NCBI GenBank assembly: GCA_027620595.1
Contig: JAQCDI010000074.1
Coordinates: forward strand, 1 to 9,468
DNA length: 9,468 nucleotides
Direction: 5' to 3'
Source of the DNA: Bacteroidota bacterium
Lineage (GTDB): Bacteria > Bacteroidota > Rhodothermia > Rhodothermales > UBA10348
The notes beneath the pieces were generated by a model. It worked only from the letters and a program-made list of their open reading frames with translations. It was not told where the DNA came from and searched no databases. The position numbers were made by a program, and so were the translations under genes. This document shows, piece by piece, positions 5,575 through 9,468 of this stretch; position 1 is the stretch's first letter; each line of letters starts with the position of its first letter.

Positions 5575-6723
5575 ATGGCCAAGCAGACGAAACCGACGTC
5601 TCCGCGCAAAGCAGCTCCCCGACGGAAGGCAGCGCCCAAGACCGCCGCACCGCAGGCGCCGGAATACACCGTCCCCGACACGCTGTCCTTCTCGGCAACG
5701 TTTGATACGTACCCCGCCGGGAAGTACGGACACAAGGAGCTCGGCCTGTCCGAGGACCAGGTCATCGGCATGTACCGCAACATGTTGCTGCAGCGTCGCT
5801 TCGAGGAGCGGGCCGCACAGATGTACGGAAAGCAGAAAATTGCCGGCTTCCTGCATCTCTGCATCGGTCAGGAGGCCATTTCCACCGGAACGGCCACGGC
5901 CATCCAGATCGGAAAGGACAGCGTCATCACCGCCTACCGCGACCATGGTCATGCGCTTGCGCTCGGCATGAGCGCCAATGCCGGTATGGCCGAGATGTTC
6001 GGAAAGGTGGGGGGATGCTCGAAAGGGAAGGGCGGCTCAATGCACTTCTTCGACAAGGAGAACGGTCTCTTTGGCGGTCACGGTATCGTGGGCGCGCACG
6101 TGCCGGTGGGCGTCGGCATGGCCTTCGCGCACAAGTACAAGGAAGATGGCGGTGTGGCCATTGCCTTCTACGGTGACGGGGCTGCCGGTCAGGGAGCCGT
6201 ACACGAGGCTGCCAACCTGATGTCCATCTACGAGCTGCCGGCCATCCTCGTGGTTGAAAACAACCAGTATGCCATGGGTACAGCGGTCCATCGCGCGTTC
6301 GGACAGACCGAATTCTCCCACTGGGCGGCCTCCTACGATGTGCGCGGCTCCGTGGCCGATGGCATGGACGTCTTTGCCGTGGTCAAGGCCATGCAGGACG
6401 CCGCGGCCCACGCCCGGGAATTCCGTCCCACGATGATGGAAATCCGCACCTACCGCTACCGCGGTCACTCCATGTCCGACCCCCAGAAGTACCGGACCAA
6501 GGAGGAACTCGAGGCCAAGAAGAACGAGGATCCGATCATCCGCCTGAAGGCCTACATCCTGAACCACAAGATCACCGACGAAAAGACGCTGGACGCCATT
6601 GACGAGGACGTCAAGGACGAAATCATGGCGGCCGTCGAGTTTGCCGAGAAGAGCCCCGAACCGGATCTGGATGCCATCTACGATGACATCTACGACACCC
6701 GGGACTACCCCTTCCTGGCCTGA
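5575..6723 (+). CDS. pdhA: Pyruvate dehydrogenase E1 component, alpha subunit
   Basis: With PdhB this forms the alpha2-beta2 E1 enzyme, which decarboxylates pyruvate on thiamine diphosphate and passes the acetyl group to the lipoyl arm of E2. The 382-residue protein has FLHLCIGQEA (92-101), the active-site stretch YRDHGHAL (121-128), GGSMHFFD (153-160) and GGHGIVGAHVPVGVG (167-181). The ThDP motif runs from GDG (200-202) to NN (229-230), with VENNQYAMGT after it. YRYRGHSMSDP (293-303) is the loop that carries the regulatory serines in mitochondrial E1; S299 and S301 are kept, though no kinase is seen here. The first 30 residues are rich in Lys, Pro and Ala (RKAAPRRKAAPK) and are probably a flexible arm that could bind E2. 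The start is ATG 5575, with no Shine-Dalgarno; the frame is open 40 codons upstream but unlike the family. It is the first gene of pdhABC. Confidence 0.96.
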   Translation: MAKQTKPTSPRKAAPRRKAAPKTAAPQAPEYTVPDTLSFSATFDTYPAGKYGHKELGLSEDQVIGMYRNMLLQRRFEERAAQMYGKQKIAGFLHLCIGQEAISTGTATAIQIGKDSVITAYRDHGHALALGMSANAGMAEMFGKVGGCSKGKGGSMHFFDKENGLFGGHGIVGAHVPVGVGMAFAHKYKEDGGVAIAFYGDGAAGQGAVHEAANLMSIYELPAILVVENNQYAMGTAVHRAFGQTEFSHWAASYDVRGSVADGMDVFAVVKAMQDAAAHAREFRPTMMEIRTYRYRGHSMSDPQKYRTKEELEAKKNEDPIIRLKAYILNHKITDEKTLDAIDEDVKDEIMAAVEFAEKSPEPDLDAIYDDIYDTRDYPFLA

Positions 6724-6730
6724 GGCCGAC

Positions 6731-6748
6731 CCAACGGGCGGCCGTTGG
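6731..6748 (+). other. Hairpin between pdhA and pdhB
   Basis: CCAACGG (6731-6737) pairs perfectly with CCGTTGG (6742-6748) around the loop GCGG, 7 bp after the pdhA stop. There is no T-run after it, so it is not a classic terminator. It could limit read-through or protect the 3' end of a processed pdhA message. The role is inferred; the structure is visible. Confidence 0.4.
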
Positions 6749-6798
6749 CCGTCCGACAGCATACGACAACCCAATTCCAGCTCAGTACAGATAAGAAC

Positions 6799-7782
6799 AT
6801 GGCAATCCTGCAGTTCAGAGAAGCCCTCCGCGCCGCGATGACCGAGGAAATGTTGCGCGATGACCGCGTATTCCTCATGGGCGAAGAAGTGGCCGAATAC
6901 AACGGCGCCTACAAGGTCAGCGAGGGCATGCTCGAGCAATTCGGCCCCAAGCGCATCATCGACACCCCGATTTCCGAGAACGGCTTCTGCGGCCTCGGTG
7001 TCGGAGCGGCTATGAGCGGCCTGCGCCCGATCATCGAGTTCATGACGTTCAACTTCTCGTTCGTGGCCATCGACCAGATCATCAACAACGCGGCCAAGAT
7101 CCGCTACATGTCCGGTGGTCAGTTCAGCGTCCCGATCGTATTCCGTGGTGCCAACGGCGCGGCCGGTCAGCTGGCCGCCACGCACAACACGTCCACGGAA
7201 AGCATCTATTCCACGATCCCGGGTCTGATCGTCATTGCGCCGTCCAATCCCGACGATGCGAAAGGCCTCCTGAAGTCGGCCATCCGCAACGACAATCCGG
7301 TCATTTTCCTTGAGTCCGAAGTGATGTTCGGCATGAAGGGCGAAGTATCGGACGAACCGGACTACCTGATCCCGATCGGCAAGGCCCGCATCGCGAAGGA
7401 AGGCACGGACGTAACCATCGTGGCGCATTCCAAATCGTACCACATCGCCATGCGCGTGGCCGAGCGTCTTGACGCACAGGGCTACTCGGCAGAAGTCATC
7501 GATCCGCGCACGATCCGTCCGCTGGACATCGATACGATTGTCGAGTCCATCAAGAAGACGAACCGCTGCGTCATCATCGATGAGAGCAACCCGTACGCCA
7601 GCATCTCCTCCGAGATCACGTTCCAGATCCAGGACCGTGCCTTCGATTACCTCGATGCGCCCATCAAGCGCATCACGGCCAAGGACGTGCCGGCTCCCTA
7701 CGCCAAGAACCTCATCGAATACTACATGCCCCAGGAAGAGGACGCCTATCGGGCATGCTTGAGCGTCATGTACGCCAAGTAG
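6799..7782 (+). CDS. pdhB: Pyruvate dehydrogenase E1 component, beta subunit
   Basis: This is the partner of PdhA in the ThDP-dependent E1 of the pyruvate dehydrogenase complex. The 327-residue length is normal for PdhB. Seen in order: REALRAAMTEEM (7-18), MGEEVAEYNGAYKVSEG (27-43) with the glutamate that activates the ThDP ring, DTPISENGFCGLGVGAAM (55-72), and FMTFNFSFVAIDQIINNAAK (81-100). Then come PGLIVIAPSNPDDAKGLLKSA (141-161), LESEVMFG, and the C-terminal transketolase domain with VIDPRTIRPLD (233-243) and DESNPYASIS (261-270). The active-site loop reads AATHNTSTES (126-135), keeping H129, where most family members have AAQHSQ. The start is ATG 6799; an in-frame TTG at 6745 would add 18 residues overlapping the hairpin and has nothing to support it. 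It is the second gene of the operon, 75 bp after pdhA and 111 bp before pdhC. Confidence 0.96.
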   Translation: MAILQFREALRAAMTEEMLRDDRVFLMGEEVAEYNGAYKVSEGMLEQFGPKRIIDTPISENGFCGLGVGAAMSGLRPIIEFMTFNFSFVAIDQIINNAAKIRYMSGGQFSVPIVFRGANGAAGQLAATHNTSTESIYSTIPGLIVIAPSNPDDAKGLLKSAIRNDNPVIFLESEVMFGMKGEVSDEPDYLIPIGKARIAKEGTDVTIVAHSKSYHIAMRVAERLDAQGYSAEVIDPRTIRPLDIDTIVESIKKTNRCVIIDESNPYASISSEITFQIQDRAFDYLDAPIKRITAKDVPAPYAKNLIEYYMPQEEDAYRACLSVMYAK

Positions 7783-7799
7783 GCCTTTCAGGGCTTTAT

Positions 7800-7863
7800 G
7801 GCGAACCGCTCCCCGATCTCAGTCGCACCGCCTACTGATTGACGGGCGAACCGCCCCCTGATC
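7800..7863 (+). repeat. 19-bp imperfect direct repeat between pdhB and pdhC
   Basis: The copies are GGCGAACCGCTCCCCGATC (7800-7818) and GGCGAACCGCCCCCTGATC (7845-7863), identical at 17 of 19 positions, with starts 45 bp apart. The second is preceded by another G, so GGGCGAACCGC (7844-7854) is the exact reverse complement of the 11-mers at 729-739 and 770-780. The repeats fill most of the 111-bp gap before pdhC. They encode nothing in frame with either gene. They might be operator sites, an RNA element or small dispersed intergenic repeats. Confidence 0.6.
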
Positions 7864-7893
7864 CTTTTCCCACTCCCCAGACCGAGAAAGCAC

Positions 7894-9210
7894 ATGGCCA
7901 TTGCAGTTGAAATGCCGAAAATGAGCGACACCATGGAAGAGGGTGTCCTCGCGGCGTGGCTCAAAGAAGAAGGACAACCCATAGCTGCCGGAGACGTGGT
8001 AGCCCAGGTCGAGACCGACAAGGCGACGATGGACCTGGAAGTCTATGACGACGGCGTGCTGCTCAAGCGCGTCATCGGGGAAGGGGACGCCGTGCCGATC
8101 GGTGGCCTGATTGCCATCCTCGGCAAGGAAGGGGAGGATATCTCGGCCATCCTGGCCAAGTACCAGGGTGGTGGTGCGGCCCCCGCGCCCGCCGCCGCTC
8201 CGGCCGCTGTCGAGGAGGCACCTGCCGCCGTGGCAGAAGCTCCGGCCGCTGCTCCGGCTGCGTCCGATGACAGCCGCGTCAAGGCCTCGCCGTTGGCCCG
8301 CAAGCTTGCCGCGGACCACGGGGTGAACCTTGCCGGACTGGCCGGCTCGGGTCCCGAGGGGCGCATCGTCAAGCGCGACGTAGAGGCTGCCATGGGCGGC
8401 GCTTCTGCTCCCGCCGCTGCATCGGCTCCTGCGCCTGCTGCTGCTCCCGCTCCCGCTGAGACGCCCCGTCCGGCCGTGCAGGCCCCCGCTGCACCGGTCA
8501 CGGTGCCCGGTGGCACGTACGATGCCGTGCGGATCTCCCAGATGCGCAAGACGATTGCCCGTCGCCTGGCCGAAAGCAAGTTCACGAATCCGCACTTCTA
8601 CCTGACGGCGGATATCGACATGTCTGAAGCCGTGGCCTTCCGCGGCAAGCTCAACGAGAAAGCCGAGGCGAATGGCCTGGCAAAGGTCTCTTTCAACGAT
8701 CTCGTCACGAAAGCCTGCGCCCTCGGTCTGCGTCAGCACCCATGGGTCAATGCCTCCTGGATGGAAGCCGAAGGGGAGATCCGCCTGCACCACGACGTGC
8801 ATGTGGCCATCGCCGTGGCCATCGAAGATGGTCTCGTCACGCCGGTCATCCGCAACGCCGACCGCAAAGGATTGTCCCAATTGGCGGCTGAGACCCGTTC
8901 GCTGGCCGAACGCGCCCGCAATCGCGAGCTGCAGCCCGAGGACTGGTCGGGTTCGACCTTCTCGACGAGCAACCTCGGCATGTTCGGCATCGACGAGTTT
9001 ACCGCCATCATCAACCCGCCCAACGCCTGCATCCTGGCCATCGGCTCGATCCGCGACGTTCCCGTCGTGAAGAACGGCGTCGTGGTACCGGGCAAGCAGA
9101 TGAAGGTCACGCTCTCCTGCGACCACCGCGTGGTCGATGGAGCTACGGGCGCCGAGTTCCTCAAGACCGTCCGCGGCTACCTCGAGGATCCCGTCACGAT
9201 GCTGCTGTAA
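7894..9210 (+). CDS. pdhC: Pyruvate dehydrogenase E2 component, dihydrolipoamide acetyltransferase
   Basis: This is the core of the pyruvate dehydrogenase complex; it transfers the acetyl group from lipoamide to CoA. The 438-residue protein has one lipoyl domain (about 1-80: EMPKMSDTMEEG, with lipoyl lysine K43 in ETDKATMDLE). It then has an Ala/Pro linker (about 92-127), the peripheral subunit-binding domain (about 129-166: ASPLARKLAADHGVNL, GSGPEGRIVKRDV), and a second Ala/Pro linker (about 168-203). The catalytic domain (about 208-438) ends with the CoA acyltransferase motif DHRVVDG (410-416), with catalytic H411 and D415. STSNLGMFGIDEFTAIINPP (357-376) is also typical. One lipoyl domain rather than two or three, and MSDTMEEG instead of LGE-type motifs, favour pyruvate over 2-oxoglutarate as the pathway. 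The start is ATG 7894, with GAGAAAG 6 bp before it. The Ala/Pro linkers are built from GCC/GCT/GCG repeats and explain the long antisense frames here. E3 must be encoded elsewhere. Confidence 0.97.
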   Translation: MAIAVEMPKMSDTMEEGVLAAWLKEEGQPIAAGDVVAQVETDKATMDLEVYDDGVLLKRVIGEGDAVPIGGLIAILGKEGEDISAILAKYQGGGAAPAPAAAPAAVEEAPAAVAEAPAAAPAASDDSRVKASPLARKLAADHGVNLAGLAGSGPEGRIVKRDVEAAMGGASAPAAASAPAPAAAPAPAETPRPAVQAPAAPVTVPGGTYDAVRISQMRKTIARRLAESKFTNPHFYLTADIDMSEAVAFRGKLNEKAEANGLAKVSFNDLVTKACALGLRQHPWVNASWMEAEGEIRLHHDVHVAIAVAIEDGLVTPVIRNADRKGLSQLAAETRSLAERARNRELQPEDWSGSTFSTSNLGMFGIDEFTAIINPPNACILAIGSIRDVPVVKNGVVVPGKQMKVTLSCDHRVVDGATGAEFLKTVRGYLEDPVTMLL

Positions 9211-9282
9211 GCTGGAGCCTCACCGCTCTCGCGCCACCCGCGGCCTTTTACCGGCTCCCGCCGAGTCGGCGCCACCGCCATC

Positions 9283-9468
9283 ATGACCCGTCTGGCCCAC
9301 ATCTCGGACATCCACTTCGGCCGGATCGCGCATCCGGGCATCGTGGACGCCCTGGTGTCGGACATCAACGCGGCCAAGGTAGATCTCGTCGTCGTCAGCG
9401 GGGATCTGACGCAGCGGGCCTTCGGTCACCAATTCCGTGCGGCGCGTCGAATGCTGGAGGCATTCGAC
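9283..9468 (+). CDS. Calcineurin-like metallophosphoesterase, N-terminal part (cut by the window edge)
   Basis: Only 62 residues are visible and the frame is open to the right edge. The start RLAHISDIHFG (3-13) holds the metal ligands D9 and H11 of the metallophosphoesterase fold. LVVVSGDLTQRA (35-46) supplies the second motif, G-D, with D41. FRAARRMLEAFD follows, as in the family members annotated as 3',5'-cyclic-nucleotide phosphodiesterase or 'metallophosphoesterase'. The third and later motifs (GNHD and the histidines) lie outside, so substrate and subgroup cannot be told. The start is ATG 9283, 72 bp after pdhC. In that gap I see no terminator, so read-through from the pdh operon is possible, but a functional link to pyruvate metabolism is not suggested. 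Confidence 0.85.
   Translation, partial: MTRLAHISDIHFGRIAHPGIVDALVSDINAAKVDLVVVSGDLTQRAFGHQFRAARRMLEAFD

Noticed and set aside
5144..5698. N-terminal extension of the sigma factor frame far into the divergent region and pdhA
   Set aside because: It crosses the promoter-like region and the pdhA start, and its composition is unlike the sigma factor; ATG 5143 gives a normal ECF length.
6037..7443. A 468-codon open frame on the minus strand opposite pdhA and pdhB
   Set aside because: It spans two real genes and their gap, is rich in Val, Asp, Gly and His as expected of a GC-skewed shadow, and shows no family motif.
8179..8500. GCC/GCT/CCC-rich repetitive DNA that resembles a tandem repeat
   Set aside because: It is the coding sequence of the two Ala/Pro linkers of the E2 protein, a normal feature of the family, not an independent repeat element.
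7819..9126. A 435-codon open frame on the minus strand opposite pdhC
   Set aside because: Its low-complexity Arg/Ser/Gly part is just the reverse of the Ala/Pro linkers of E2. No independent evidence of coding.

Overview
The window is a GC-rich (roughly 60% or more, estimated by eye) stretch of ordinary bacterial chromosome with eight well-supported complete genes, one small hypothetical gene, one doubtful small ORF, and a gene cut off at each edge. I see no tRNA, rRNA, CRISPR array, insertion sequence or phage module. Almost none of the starts has a Shine-Dalgarno sequence, which is typical of Bacteroidota and Rhodothermota. The acidic, GC-rich proteins, the lipoyl domain of the E2 and the split PdhA/PdhB type of pyruvate dehydrogenase would fit a Rhodothermales-like bacterium. 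That placement is inference, not proof.

Left part (1-1954): a comF-type competence/phosphoribosyltransferase gene runs off the left edge on the minus strand. It diverges from a 76-residue protein of unknown function (438-668). Next comes a short intergenic region with three alternating inverted copies of a GC-rich motif. It is followed by a glycosyltransferase (797-1954) that closely matches the GTDC1/QTMAN family, the tRNA-queuosine mannosyltransferases. A strong bidirectional terminator hairpin at 1977-2015 separates it from the convergent icd gene.

Middle part (2043-5143, all minus strand): reading right to left, an ECF-type sigma factor, a small zinc-binding anti-sigma factor, a polyprenol-phosphate mannose synthase-like GT2 enzyme, and an NADP-type isocitrate dehydrogenase. 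Sigma and anti-sigma are 34 bp apart and surely form one regulatory unit. The next two genes follow closely and may be co-transcribed. A 431-bp AT-rich divergent region (5144-5574) carries a good sigma-70-like promoter pointing at the sigma gene. An 83-codon ORF starts almost exactly where that promoter would initiate.

Right part (5575-9210, plus strand): pdhA, pdhB and pdhC encode the E1 alpha, E1 beta and E2 subunits of the pyruvate dehydrogenase complex. The order is the usual one, but the gaps of 75 and 111 bp contain a hairpin and a 19-bp direct repeat respectively. No E3 (dihydrolipoamide dehydrogenase) lies in the window. A calcineurin-like metallophosphoesterase starts at 9283 and is cut by the right edge.

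Working together: PDH supplies acetyl-CoA and icd carries carbon on through the TCA cycle with NADPH output. The sigma/anti-sigma pair may respond to redox or zinc state. I found no clear new defence or mobile system. The observations most worth checking are the bacterial QTMAN homologue, the dispersed GGGCGAACCGC motif found before two genes, and the possible leaderless ORF ahead of the sigma factor.
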